From: DGNJ01 sp002388905
GTDB lineage: Bacteria; Pseudomonadota; Gammaproteobacteria; Pseudomonadales; Porticoccaceae
Assembly: GCA_036843405.1 (NCBI GenBank)
Contig: DAITSJ010000021.1
Coordinates: 1 to 64,000 of the forward strand
Reading direction: 5' to 3'
DNA length: 64,000 bases
Part shown: in pieces, positions 8,162 to 18,404 of the stretch
How the letters are laid out: the number at the start of each line of letters is the position of its first letter
How positions within the stretch are numbered: the first letter of the stretch is position 1
Translations under genes and position numbers: made by a program
The notes under the pieces: model-generated
Seen by the model: only the letters and a program-made list of their open reading frames with translations
Told to the model about the DNA's origin: nothing
Databases searched by the model: none

Positions 8162-9079
8162 TCAGGAAAGGGTCAGCACCACCTTGCCGCACACGTTGCC
8201 GGCTTCCACCTCGGCAATCGCCTCCAGGGCCCGCTCCAGGGGGTAGGTCCGGGTCACCCGGGGACGTATCTCGCCCGCCGCCACATGGCGATCGACGTCG
8301 GCCAGAATCCTGCCCTCGGGATTGGCGACCACCATGGTGGCCCTGACCCCGTGTTCGCCGGCGGTCTCTTCCGATGGCGGCGATACCAGGCTGACCATGA
8401 TGCCGCCGGGTTTCAGCGCCTTCCAGGTGCGCGCCTGGGCCTCGGGCCCATAGGCGTCCAGGACCATGTCGTAGTCGCGAAGGAAGTTGTCATAGGCGGT
8501 GGTGCGGTCGATCACGTGATCAACACCCAGGGACGCCACAAAGTCCTTGTGGTCAGGGGAGGCCATACCGGTCACCTCGGCCCCGCGCACTTTGGCAAGC
8601 TGGACTGCAATGGAGCCGACACCGCCGGCGGCAGCGTGAATCAGCACGCGGGTCCCTTTGCCCACCGCGCCGGCGTCCAGTGCCGCGACAGCGGTCACCG
8701 CCGCGTTGGGCAGGGCGGCAGCCTCCTCGAAGCTCAGGTTGCCCGGCTTTCGCGCCAGGGAGCCCGCTTTGACGGCCGCAAACTCGGCAAAGGCGCCCAT
8801 GGGACCAATGGCGCCGTGGACCTCGTCGCCAACCTGGAAATCATCGACACCATCCCCGAGGCCGACAATGACGCCCGAAAGCTCCCCGCCCATGGCCTGG
8901 GGCAAATGGAATTCAAAAAAATCCCTGGCCTGGCCTTCCCGGACTTTCCAGTCCACCGGATTGACACCGGCGGCGCGGACTTCGACCAGTACCTCGCCGG
9001 TACCGGCCTGCGGCTTTTTCAATTCGCCGAGGCTGACCTGTTCGGGGCCGCCCCAGTCCGACAAGATAACTGCTCGCAT
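8162..9079 (-). CDS. NADP-dependent quinone oxidoreductase-like protein (zinc-free MDR family)
   Basis: Medium-chain dehydrogenase/reductase of 305 residues. The N-terminal GroES-like fold (AAGVNPVDWKVREGQ) is followed by a Rossmann domain with AAAGGVGSIAVQLAKVRGAEV. Catalytic and structural zinc ligands are missing, as expected for the quinone oxidoreductase branch that reduces quinones or enones with NADPH. The ATG at 9079 follows a good ribosome binding site (CAGGAGAG), whereas a longer reading lacks one. Convergent with ackA; the MFS gene upstream on the same strand is 66 bp away and may be co-transcribed. Confidence 0.88.
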   Translation of the reverse strand: MRAVILSDWGGPEQVSLGELKKPQAGTGEVLVEVRAAGVNPVDWKVREGQARDFFEFHLPQAMGGELSGVIVGLGDGVDDFQVGDEVHGAIGPMGAFAEFAAVKAGSLARKPGNLSFEEAAALPNAAVTAVAALDAGAVGKGTRVLIHAAAGGVGSIAVQLAKVRGAEVTGMASPDHKDFVASLGVDHVIDRTTAYDNFLRDYDMVLDAYGPEAQARTWKALKPGGIMVSLVSPPSEETAGEHGVRATMVVANPEGRILADVDRHVAAGEIRPRVTRTYPLERALEAIAEVEAGNVCGKVVLTLS

Positions 9080-9145
9080 CGTTCTCTCCTGTTTCAGCTG
9101 CCAGCCGGTGCACCGGCCGCGCATGTGTTGTGTTGGTTTGAAAGA

Positions 9146-10342
9146 TCAGGGTTGCACATCGTGCCTTGCCACCAAAAGCCCGGTGCGTCGATTGAGGGCG
9201 GCCCCCAATGGTGCGACGAGCAGGCAAAGGCCGAGAAGGATAAAGCCGAGAACCCAGAAAAACGTGCCGTACGACGGCGTCGCCGTCACCAGGGGTTCGG
9301 TCACCACCGGGGTGAGGAACTGGCCCAGGAAAATCGCCGTGGTCAGTATTCCCAGGGCACGGCCCCGGGAGTGGTCATCGGTAATGTCGGAAATCCAGTT
9401 GTTCATGGTGGGGATAAGCATGCCGGCGGCGATCCCGGTCAGGCAAAGGCCCGGCAGCAGGATCCAGACCGAGGGAGCGAAGCCGACGATCACATAGCTG
9501 ACGCCCATGAACCCGAACATGGCCGCGAAAGTGGCGCCGTAGCTGAGATGCGAGCGAATACGGCCGTAATTGAAACCGGTGAGGGTGGCGAAAACCGTCG
9601 CCAGCGACAATACCAGCCCGGTCCCCACGCCGCCGATGCCGAATTCCCGTTGCAGGTAGAAAGGCATTTGCACCGGCACTGCGAAAAACCCGATATGGCC
9701 GATCAGGGCGACCATGTAAATCATGCTGAACAACCCCCAGGGCACACCGCCCCGCCCGTCGGGGTGCGCGGGCTTGCGATCACGCACGGGCTCGCGGATA
9801 TTCCAAAGCGCGAGAATAAAAACCCCCGCGCCCATGGCGTAGATCAGAAACGGAAATCGCCACCCCAGTTCCGCCAGATAACCGCCAAGGCTGATAAAAA
9901 CAACGCCGCCGGCGGTGGTGAAGGCAGCCTGGAAACCCAGCAGATCGGCACGCTCGCGACCGAAATAATAATCCCCTATCAAGGTGGTGGCCGCCGTATA
10001 GCAACCGCCCACGGCCAGTCCCAGAAAGGCCCGGCCCACCAGGATCTGGTAGAGATTCTGACCGAAATAACCGGAGACGCCGGCGACGGTGTAAAGCACC
10101 AGTGCCGCCATTAGCAGGGGTTTGCGTCCGAAACGATCGGCAATGACCCCGGCCATGGGCGCGCCGAATACCGTGAACAGTGCCGGCATGGTCAGCACCA
10201 GCCGGGTCAGCAACTCCGCCTGGGGCTGCCCGGCAAAGGCCTCGGCCATCTTCGGCAGGGTCGGCGCCACCGGCGTTCCCGCCATGATGGTGAGCATGGA
10301 AATCAGCAGCAAGGTGAGCTTGAGCGGTGAAATTTTTATCAC
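9146..10342 (-). CDS. MFS transporter, drug/sugar efflux type
   Basis: Major facilitator protein of 398 residues with 12 predicted helices. The cytoplasmic loop 2-3 motif GVIADRFGRKPLL (residues about 60-72) is the classic MFS motif A. GTG start at 10342 with AAGGA 8 bp upstream. Motif A and overall shape suggest a proton-coupled exporter; the substrate is unknown. It precedes the oxidoreductase on the same strand. Confidence 0.85.
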   Translation of the reverse strand: MIKISPLKLTLLLISMLTIMAGTPVAPTLPKMAEAFAGQPQAELLTRLVLTMPALFTVFGAPMAGVIADRFGRKPLLMAALVLYTVAGVSGYFGQNLYQILVGRAFLGLAVGGCYTAATTLIGDYYFGRERADLLGFQAAFTTAGGVVFISLGGYLAELGWRFPFLIYAMGAGVFILALWNIREPVRDRKPAHPDGRGGVPWGLFSMIYMVALIGHIGFFAVPVQMPFYLQREFGIGGVGTGLVLSLATVFATLTGFNYGRIRSHLSYGATFAAMFGFMGVSYVIVGFAPSVWILLPGLCLTGIAAGMLIPTMNNWISDITDDHSRGRALGILTTAIFLGQFLTPVVTEPLVTATPSYGTFFWVLGFILLGLCLLVAPLGAALNRRTGLLVARHDVQP

Positions 10343-10439
10343 GGAACATCCTTGGGAAAGGGTTTAGTGCTCGGCTTTCGGGCCGCTACTCTACCGTTTT
10401 TTAAGCCCCCCTGTCGTCCACGCCTTATAGTGCCACCGG

Positions 10440-10850
10440 TCAACGACGGTCGAGGAACAGCATGATCGCCGAAGTCACTGTCGCGACCAGTGCCGACAGG
10501 AAAATCCCCCAGCCAATATCGATGATCGCCATTGTCCAGGGCCAATGTTTGAGAGTGGCCAGGTTTGTCAGCTCGTAGGTGCCGTAGGTGAAAAACCCGT
10601 AGAGCCCGCCCCAGAGAAGCGCAGGCGTTAGCGAGCCGGCCATCAGCGCGGGCCGGACGCCGAAGATAACGATACCGGCAACGAACATGAGGTAGAAAAG
10701 AAACGCGGCCGGCCAGTTGACCGGCCCCAACAGATGCCCCAGGTGATGGGCATAGTAATCGGCGGCGATCAGGCCCAGCCAGACCATATCGACAGCAAAA
10801 AAAACCGGCACGGCGATCAGGTAGGCAAAAACCCAGCGTTTTGCGGTCAT
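10440..10850 (-). CDS. DUF2177 family membrane protein
   Basis: Small membrane protein of 136 residues with about four hydrophobic helices. The N-terminal AVDMVWLGLIAADYYAHHLG and central YGFFTYGTYELTNLATLKHW are characteristic of DUF2177. No biochemical function is established. The ATG at 10850 follows AGGAGA and overlaps the TetR-gene stop by 4 bp (ATGA), so the two are translationally coupled. Confidence 0.85.
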   Translation of the reverse strand: MTAKRWVFAYLIAVPVFFAVDMVWLGLIAADYYAHHLGHLLGPVNWPAAFLFYLMFVAGIVIFGVRPALMAGSLTPALLWGGLYGFFTYGTYELTNLATLKHWPWTMAIIDIGWGIFLSALVATVTSAIMLFLDRR

Positions 10851-11527
10851 CGGGAATCTCCTCTCAAGGATGAACTTTTTCTTTCGCGGCCCTCCCGGCA
10901 CAACTCCGTCTGATGCAGGCACAGAAATGCATCGACAACGACGCCCACATGCGCCCGCAGCTCGGTACCGCCGTGGCGGCAGGGCAGGCCGTAAACGATA
11001 CGCACGAGATCGATACCGGTGAGCATGGCCACAAACATTTCAGCGCTTTGGGTCGGCCGGGGGCAGCGGATCAATCCTGCGTCGCCGGCTTTTTCCAGCC
11101 AGCCGGCGAGTCCCTCCAGAGTTTTTTGCGGCCCGTTGACGTAAATTTCCCGTATGGTTTCGGGCGCCAGGGCGCGGGTGGCCGCTATGGCGCCCATCAG
11201 CCGCACATGGTCGTCGCTGGTGACCCAGGCAAGCAGTTCACGGCCAAAATGGACCAGGGCGCTGCGGGCATCGTCGAAAGACTCGGGGATAACCGCGAAG
11301 TGGGCGGTAATCTCCTCGCCGTGGGCATGGATAACGGAACGTACCAGGGCCTGCCGGTTGGGGTGACGCGAATAGACGGTGGCCTTGGAGACACCGGCTT
11401 CGCTGGCAACGGCGTCCATGGTCAACCCCTGGGGACCGTCGCGGTAGAGTATTTCCCGGGCGGCGGCGAGAATGACGATATCCTTGTCCCGGTCGACGGG
11501 ACGGCCCGGCGTGGCGCGCTTGACCAT
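10847..11527 (-). CDS. TetR/AcrR family transcriptional regulator
   Basis: Regulator of 226 residues. The N-terminal helix-turn-helix (about residues 17-63) includes AAAREILYRDGPQGLTMDAV and SEAGVSKATVYSRHPNRQAL, the usual TetR pattern. The C-terminal ligand-binding half is divergent, as normal. It is divergent from the RND efflux operon starting at 11602, with only 74 bp between them, so it very likely represses that operon and itself. The DUF2177 gene is coupled downstream. Confidence 0.93.
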   Translation of the reverse strand: MVKRATPGRPVDRDKDIVILAAAREILYRDGPQGLTMDAVASEAGVSKATVYSRHPNRQALVRSVIHAHGEEITAHFAVIPESFDDARSALVHFGRELLAWVTSDDHVRLMGAIAATRALAPETIREIYVNGPQKTLEGLAGWLEKAGDAGLIRCPRPTQSAEMFVAMLTGIDLVRIVYGLPCRHGGTELRAHVGVVVDAFLCLHQTELCREGRERKSSSLRGDSR

Positions 11528-11549
11528 TTTTTTCGTTCCGGCCCTCGAA

Positions 11550-11570
11550 TTACAAGACGATTTTGTTTAA
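11550..11570. promoter_or_regulatory. Possible TetR operator between regulator and efflux genes
   Basis: An imperfect, AT-rich inverted repeat (TTACAAG centre TTTGTTTAA) sits in the 74-bp divergent region. The outer arms match but several inner positions do not. Its place between tetR and the pump genes is what one expects for the operator, but symmetry is weak. Confidence 0.25.
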
Positions 11571-11601
11571 TAATAGTCGAAAGTCCCACTCCCTGTCGCC
11601 C

Positions 11602-12651
11602 ATGTTGAAGAAAATCTGTGCCCTCATCGCCCTGCCGTTGATGATCACCGCCTGCTCCGGGGGCGATGGTGATGAGGCCGAAACCGCACCGCCACCCTGG
11701 GTAAAGACGCAGCCCCTGCAACGATGCGATAAGTCGCAGCTGAGCCTTTCCGGGACTGTACGCGGCCGGCACGAAGTTCCCCTGGCCTTCGAGGTTGGCG
11801 GCCGTATCGCGGCGCGCCATGTGAACGCGGGAGAAGGGGTGACGGCGGGGGAAACCCTGTTCGAACTGGACCCCAGGGACCTGATCCAGGAGCTGGATGC
11901 CATGGAAGCCCGGCAGGCGGCCGCCGAGACGGCCCTGGCCCTGGCGGAATCCGACCTCCAGCGCAACCGGGAGTTGGTCGAAAAAAACTATCTCAGCCAG
12001 CGCGACCTGGATCGGTCTGAACTGGCGGTTCGGGAGGCGCGCACCCGCCTCGATGCAGCCAGGGCCCGGACCCGGCAGGCTAAAAATCGCCTGGATTACG
12101 CCACCCTGGCGGCGCAGGTACCGGGCGTGCTGATCGAGGTCCTGGGCGAGGCGGGACAGGTGGTCTCCACCGGCCAGACCATGGCGGTACTGGCAGAGGA
12201 CGGCCCCCGGGAGGTGGAGGTCTTCTTTCCCCACAACGTAGAACCACAGGCCGCGGGCGAGATTGCCGGCGGCGAACACCATGGCCGAGCTCTGAGCCTG
12301 CGGGAATCGGCGGGAGCCGCCGATCCCGAGAGTCGCACCTGGCGAGCCCGTTACCGTATCGAGGGCAACGGCGGGCACCTGCCTCTGGGCAGTATCGTCC
12401 GCGTCCATTTCGATACCGGCGGTCTTCCCGGTGCGGTGACGGTTCCCGTGTCGGCACTCGACGAACGGGGGGAAGGCCCTCGCGTCTGGCGTGTTATTGA
12501 CGGTCGCGCGCATCCCTTCCCCGTGCAGGTGATGACAATGGACACGGAAACGGCGGCCATCCGGACCGATCTGCCCGAAGGCGCCACCATTATTGTCGTG
12601 GGCACCCACCTGCTGCACCCGGGAATGCCGGTCCGGGAGTTGCACCGGTGA
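11602..12651 (+). CDS. RND efflux periplasmic adaptor lipoprotein
   Basis: Membrane fusion protein of 349 residues linking an inner-membrane RND pump to an outer-membrane channel. A lipoprotein signal ends at the lipobox ITAC with lipidated Cys18. The biotinyl-lipoyl half (FEVGGRIAARHVNAGEGVTAGETLFELDPRD) is followed by a coiled-coil hairpin (about residues 80-145) and beta-barrel domains. I prefer the ATG at 11602 because it places the signal peptide at the N terminus; an upstream TTG would bury it. It overlaps the pump gene by 4 bp (GTGA). Confidence 0.92.
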   Translation: MLKKICALIALPLMITACSGGDGDEAETAPPPWVKTQPLQRCDKSQLSLSGTVRGRHEVPLAFEVGGRIAARHVNAGEGVTAGETLFELDPRDLIQELDAMEARQAAAETALALAESDLQRNRELVEKNYLSQRDLDRSELAVREARTRLDAARARTRQAKNRLDYATLAAQVPGVLIEVLGEAGQVVSTGQTMAVLAEDGPREVEVFFPHNVEPQAAGEIAGGEHHGRALSLRESAGAADPESRTWRARYRIEGNGGHLPLGSIVRVHFDTGGLPGAVTVPVSALDERGEGPRVWRVIDGRAHPFPVQVMTMDTETAAIRTDLPEGATIIVVGTHLLHPGMPVRELHR

Positions 12652-15600
12652 GCTTTCCCAACCTGTCCGCCCTCTCGGTCCGGGAGGAAACCCTGACGCT
12701 GTTCTTCCTGCTGTTGTCCATTATGGCCGGCGTTTACGCCTTTATTTCCCTGGGCCGGGCCGAGGACCCCGCCTTTACCGTGCGCGTGATGATGGTGTCG
12801 GCACAATGGCCGGGCGCCACCACCCGGGAAATCGAGGACCAGGTCGTGAATCGCCTGGAAAAGCGCATTCAGGAAGTGGATTACCTGCGCAATATCGAAA
12901 CCACCATCCGGCCGGGCCGGGCCGATCTCCAGGTGGTTTTCGAGGACTCGACGCCTCCCGAGGTTATCGACGAATTGTTTTATCAGGTGCGCAAACGCAT
13001 GCAGGAGGAGGCCAGGCTCCTGCCCGACGGCGTTATCGGTCCCATGGTCGACGACGATTTCGGCGACGTCTATTTTTCCCTTGTCGCCGTGACCGCCCCG
13101 GGTTTACCCATGCGCCAGCTGACCCGGGAAGCGGAAGGTATTCGCGACCGGCTCCAACAGGTGGACGGTGTCCTGCGCGTTCAGTTGCTGGGGGAGCGCC
13201 CGGAAAGAATCTTCATCGAATTCGATACCACGCGGCTCAATAACCTCGGCGTATCGCCGCAAATGCTCCTCGAGGAAATCCGCTCCCATAACCGGCTGGC
13301 ACCCAGCGGTCGCCTGGAAACCGACGGTGCCCGGGTTTATGTGCGCCTGGATACCGACCTCGCCGATCCCCGGAAGCTGGCCCGGGTGCCTATCCGCATC
13401 GACGGCCGCCTGTTGCGCCTGGGCGACCTGGCCACCATCCGCCGGGGCTACCAGGATCCGCCCGCTTATCTGGTTCGCAGCGCCGGTGAGGATGCCCTGA
13501 TCCTGGGTGTGGTCATGCGCGATGGCTACAACGGCCTCGAACTGGGAGAGAGCCTGGCATCCTTTCTCAAAAGCGAGCGCGAACGCCTGCCCCTGGGCAT
13601 CTCCCTGACCCCGGTCACCAACCAGGCCAAGACCATCGCCTCCGCGGTGAATCTGTTCCAGGTCAAATTCATGGTGGCGGTTATCGTGGTCATGGCGGTG
13701 AGCATACTCGCCATCGGCCTGCGGGCCGGTGTTGTCGTGGGTATTGCCATTCCCATCACCCTGGGCCTGACCTTCCTGGTGATGAACCTGATGAACATCA
13801 ACCTGGACAGGATTACCCTGGGGGCGCTGATCATCGCCCTGGGATTGCTGGTGGATGACGCCATCATCGCCATCGAAATGATGATCGTGAAGATGGAGGA
13901 GGGCTGGACCCGGATACGAGCCGCCACCCACGCCTGGAATGTCACCGCGGCGCCAATGCTGTTCGGCACCCTGATCACGGTGGCGGGCTTCGTGCCCATC
14001 GGCTTTGCCCAGTCCAATGTCGGTGAATACGCCGGCAATATTTTCTGGGTGCTGGCCATCGCCCTGCTGGTGTCCTGGGTGGTGGCGGTGACCTTCATTC
14101 CCTACCTGGGGGTCAGGCTGTTACCGGCGCCCGGCACCAGGAGCGATCGGGAAGGGCTCTACCACACCCCGGGCTATCGGCGCCTGCGTGCGCTGGTGCA
14201 CTGGTGTGTGGAAAGGCGCAAGACGGTGGTGGGCGTCACCCTGGGCCTGTTACTCGTATCCATCCTGGGCATGATCGGCCCGGTGGAAAAGCAGTTTTTC
14301 CCGGATTCGGACCGCAGGGAGTTGCTGGTGAGCATCTTCTTGCCCCAGGGCACGGCCATCGACAACACCGACCGCACGGCGCGCCGGCTGGAAAAACTCA
14401 TCGAACCCCTGCCCGACGTGGAGCATGTCTCCACTTTCGTCGGCGCCGGGATACCCCGCTTCTTTGCGTCCTATAACCCCGAACAGCCCAACCCGGCGTT
14501 TGCCAAACTGCTGGTCATGGCCCGGACCTCGGAATCCCGTGACGGCATTATCCGCAATATCCAGCGCCATATCAGCGCGGGCGAGTTTGCCGGCGCCCGC
14601 ATCCGGCTGGAGGGCCTCTTTATGGGGCCGCCGGTACACTGGCCGGTGAGCTTCCGGGTGGTGGGACCCGACCCCCTGGAGTTGCGCCGCATCGGCCACC
14701 GTGTCCGGGAAATCATGGAAGCCAATCCGCACACCCACAACGCCCACCTGGAATGGGATGAACGGGTCCCCGTCCTGCACCTGGACATGGATCCCGAACG
14801 CCTGCGCCTGATGGGCCTGACCCCGGATGACGTCAGCCGGCAGTTGCAGTTTCATCTCGACGGCATCGAAGTGACCCGGGCCCGGGCGGATATTCGCTCG
14901 GTGCCGGTGCAGGCGCGCAGCGCCAGGGAATTGGGCCGGGATCTGCGCGGCGTGGAAATCCGCACCCGGGACGGACGCAAGGTACCACTAAAGCAGTTGG
15001 GCGACGTCGCCATCGAGTTTGAAGACCCGGTGGTCAAACGCTACAACCGCGAGCCCTTCCTGGCGGTCAATAGCGATGTGCGGTCCGCCCAGGCCAGGGA
15101 CGTTACCGCCGCCCTTTGGGACCGGATGGCCGACCTGCGGCGGTCCCTGCCCCCGGGTTACCGCATCGATATCGGCGGCACCGTCGAGGAATCCGGCAAG
15201 GCCGACGCCGCCATCCAGGCCCTGCTGCCCATCACCGCCGCACTCATGCTGATTTTCACCATGCTGCAAATGCGCTCTTTTTCCGGCACCTTCATGGTCC
15301 TGGCCACGGCGCCGCTGGGCGTCGTGGGCGCGGTCATCGCCCTGCTCCTGTTCCAGAAGCCTTTCGGCTTCGTGGCTCTGCTGGGCCTCATCGGCCTGGC
15401 CGGCATCCTTATGCGCAATACCCTGATTCTTACCCAGCAGGTTTCCGACAATCTCAACGAGGGCATGTCCCACTGGGATGCGGTGGTGGAGGCCGCGGTG
15501 CAGCGGGCCCGGCCGGTTATCCTCACAGCCCTGGCCGCCATCCTGGCCTTTGTGCCCCTGACCCTGGACAAGTTCTGGGGCCCCATGGCCTATGTATTGA

Positions 15601-15701
15601 TCGGCGGCGTCGCCGTGGGCACGGCCATCACCCTGCTGTTCGTGCCCGCGCTCTACGCATTCTGGTACCGCCTCGGAGAAAACACCGCCACAAGCGATTA
15701 G
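12648..15701 (+). CDS. RND efflux permease (AcrB/HAE1-like)
   Basis: Inner-membrane proton antiporter of 1017 residues with the duplicated RND topology: two sets of transmembrane helices (helix 1 near residue 15; helices 2-6 around 330-470; the second half from about 530 and 850 onward) and two large periplasmic loops. The acidic pair for proton relay is present in GLLVDDAIIAIE. In the second half the relay lysine region reads MRNTLILTQQ, so Asn/Arg replace the AcrB lysine, a pattern seen in a separate HAE subclade. GTG start overlapping the adaptor stop. No outer-membrane channel gene follows, so a shared TolC-type protein elsewhere is expected. Confidence 0.93.
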   Translation: MSFPNLSALSVREETLTLFFLLLSIMAGVYAFISLGRAEDPAFTVRVMMVSAQWPGATTREIEDQVVNRLEKRIQEVDYLRNIETTIRPGRADLQVVFEDSTPPEVIDELFYQVRKRMQEEARLLPDGVIGPMVDDDFGDVYFSLVAVTAPGLPMRQLTREAEGIRDRLQQVDGVLRVQLLGERPERIFIEFDTTRLNNLGVSPQMLLEEIRSHNRLAPSGRLETDGARVYVRLDTDLADPRKLARVPIRIDGRLLRLGDLATIRRGYQDPPAYLVRSAGEDALILGVVMRDGYNGLELGESLASFLKSERERLPLGISLTPVTNQAKTIASAVNLFQVKFMVAVIVVMAVSILAIGLRAGVVVGIAIPITLGLTFLVMNLMNINLDRITLGALIIALGLLVDDAIIAIEMMIVKMEEGWTRIRAATHAWNVTAAPMLFGTLITVAGFVPIGFAQSNVGEYAGNIFWVLAIALLVSWVVAVTFIPYLGVRLLPAPGTRSDREGLYHTPGYRRLRALVHWCVERRKTVVGVTLGLLLVSILGMIGPVEKQFFPDSDRRELLVSIFLPQGTAIDNTDRTARRLEKLIEPLPDVEHVSTFVGAGIPRFFASYNPEQPNPAFAKLLVMARTSESRDGIIRNIQRHISAGEFAGARIRLEGLFMGPPVHWPVSFRVVGPDPLELRRIGHRVREIMEANPHTHNAHLEWDERVPVLHLDMDPERLRLMGLTPDDVSRQLQFHLDGIEVTRARADIRSVPVQARSARELGRDLRGVEIRTRDGRKVPLKQLGDVAIEFEDPVVKRYNREPFLAVNSDVRSAQARDVTAALWDRMADLRRSLPPGYRIDIGGTVEESGKADAAIQALLPITAALMLIFTMLQMRSFSGTFMVLATAPLGVVGAVIALLLFQKPFGFVALLGLIGLAGILMRNTLILTQQVSDNLNEGMSHWDAVVEAAVQRARPVILTALAAILAFVPLTLDKFWGPMAYVLIGGVAVGTAITLLFVPALYAFWYRLGENTATSD

Positions 15702-15765
15702 CCTTCCACGGCCACGTCGGTGACCAGCGGCTTCCCCGGCGGTCGTGATGCGTTTTCACCGACCA

Positions 15766-15794
15766 TTGACATATGAAAAATCATATATATGATT
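15766..15794 (+). promoter_or_regulatory. ars promoter with ArsR operator
   Basis: A consensus -35 TTGACA (15766-15771), 16-bp spacer and TATGAT -10 (15788-15793). A perfect 16-bp palindrome AATCATATATATGATT (15779-15794) overlaps the -10, the usual position and AT-rich form of an ArsR/SmtB operator. arsR starts 33 bp downstream. Arsenite binding to ArsR would free this site and switch on the whole cluster. Confidence 0.85.
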
Positions 15795-15826
15795 AATCGT
15801 ATATATAGCGCTCCGGAAAGTTTACC

Positions 15827-16171
15827 GTGAACCCCGTTTCTTTCTACAAATGCCTGGCCGACGAAATTCGCCTGAAATGCCTGCTGCTGATCGCGCGGGA
15901 GGACGAACTGTGCGTGTGCGAACTCCAGGCCGCCCTGGATGAAAGCCAGCCCAAGATTTCCCGTCACCTGGCGCAATTGCGCAAGTGCGGGCTGCTGCAG
16001 GATACCCGGCGCGGTCAGTGGGTGCATTACAGCCTGCACCCCGATCTGCCGGCATGGTCCCGGCAGGTTCTCCAGACCACACTGGCAAGCAGCGACGATT
16101 TTATGCAGGACGCCTATACCAAACTGTCTAGCATGGGCGACAGACCCGAGCGCGCCGCGGCCTGCTGCTAA
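15827..16171 (+). CDS. arsR: ArsR family arsenic-responsive repressor
   Basis: Winged-helix metalloregulator of 114 residues. The arsenite-binding Cys-x-Cys motif in the recognition-helix region is present (ELCVCELQAAL, as in E. coli ELCVCDL), followed by the DNA-binding helix SQPKISRHLAQLRKCGLL and the wing RRGQWVHYSL. The protein ends in a second Cys pair. GTG start. First gene of the ars cluster, preceded by its palindromic operator. Confidence 0.95.
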   Translation: MNPVSFYKCLADEIRLKCLLLIAREDELCVCELQAALDESQPKISRHLAQLRKCGLLQDTRRGQWVHYSLHPDLPAWSRQVLQTTLASSDDFMQDAYTKLSSMGDRPERAAACC

Positions 16172-16230
16172 CGGCCAAAGACACGCACTTTTGCCGGCGT
16201 TATCCGACGCTTTTTGAGGGACACGAATCC

Positions 16231-17279
<1,049 letters not shown>

Positions 17280-17283
<4 letters not shown>

Positions 17284-18287
17284 CCATCAAGATCGGCATC
17301 AACGGCTTCGGGCGCATGGGGCGCCTCGCCCTTCGCGCCGCGTGGGACTGGCCGGACTTCGAGTTCGTACACGTCAACGATCCAGCCGGCGATGCCAGCA
17401 CCTTCGCACACCTGCTCAACTTCGACTCGGTACACGGCCGGTGGGCCAACGAGGCAACAGCCAAGGAAGGCAGGCTGGCCATCGGCGACAGCGACATCGC
17501 CTTTACAGCCAACAAGGCCATCGGCGACACGGACTGGTCCGCCTGCGATCTGGTCATCGAGGCATCGGGCAGGATGAAAAAAACCGACCTGCTGCAAGCG
17601 TATCTCAATCAGGGGGTAGAGCGGGTGGTGGTCACCGCTCCGGTCAGGGAACCGGACGTGCTCAACACCGTGATGGGCGTCAATCACCATCTCTATGATC
17701 CCGACCGCCACCGCATTGTCACCGCCGCCTCCTGCACCACCAACTGCCTGGCACCGGTGGTCAAGGTTATCCACGATCATTTCGGCATCCGCCACGGCTC
17801 CATGACCACCATCCACGACCTGACCAATACCCAGAGCATTCTCGATACGCCCCACAAAGATCTGCGCCGGGCCCGGGCCTGCGGCATGAGCCTTATCCCC
17901 ACCACCACCGGCTCCGCCACCGCCATCGCCGACATCTTTCCCGAGCTGAAGGGCCGGCTCGACGGCCACGCGGTGCGGGTCCCTCTGGCCAATGCCTCCC
18001 TCACCGACTGTGTCTTCGAACTGGAAACCAGCACCGACAGGCTGGAGGTCAACGACCGACTCCGGGAAGCGGCGGAGAATGAACTGGCCGGCATCCTGGG
18101 TTATGAAGAGCGCCCGCTGGTCTCCATCGATTACAAAACCGACAGCCGCTCCAGTGTCGTCGACGCCCTGTCCACACTCGTGGTGAACGGCACCCAGGTC
18201 AAAATCTACGCCTGGTACGACAACGAGTGGGCCTATGCCAACCGGGTCGTGGAACTGGCCCGTCTGGTGGGCAGGGAACGCCCCTGA
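17280..18287 (+). CDS. ArsJ-associated glyceraldehyde-3-phosphate dehydrogenase
   Basis: GAPDH of 335 residues with the NAD-binding GINGFGRMGRLALR, the active-site SCTTNCLAP (nucleophilic Cys at about 151) and the catalytic histidine in TTIHDLTNTQ. In arsenic operons this enzyme uses arsenate in place of phosphate to form the unstable 1-arseno-3-phosphoglycerate, which ArsJ exports. The ATG at 17280 overlaps the acr3 stop (ATGA). Its position between acr3 and arsJ, not with glycolytic genes, supports a dedicated arsenate-resistance role. Confidence 0.93.
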
Positions 18288-18404
18288 AAGCGGATTGAGG
18301 ATAACGGCAGGCCGGGTGCGGCAGCTCCAAAGCCGGTTGGGATGTACCCCGGTAGCTGGCCGCTTTGCCGGTACGCACAAGATTACGGCTTAACGGACAA
18401 GACC

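Noticed and set aside
8140..8168. Hairpin between convergent ackA and the oxidoreductase gene
   Set aside because: The stem is short with a bulge and lacks a T tract, so I do not call it a terminator.
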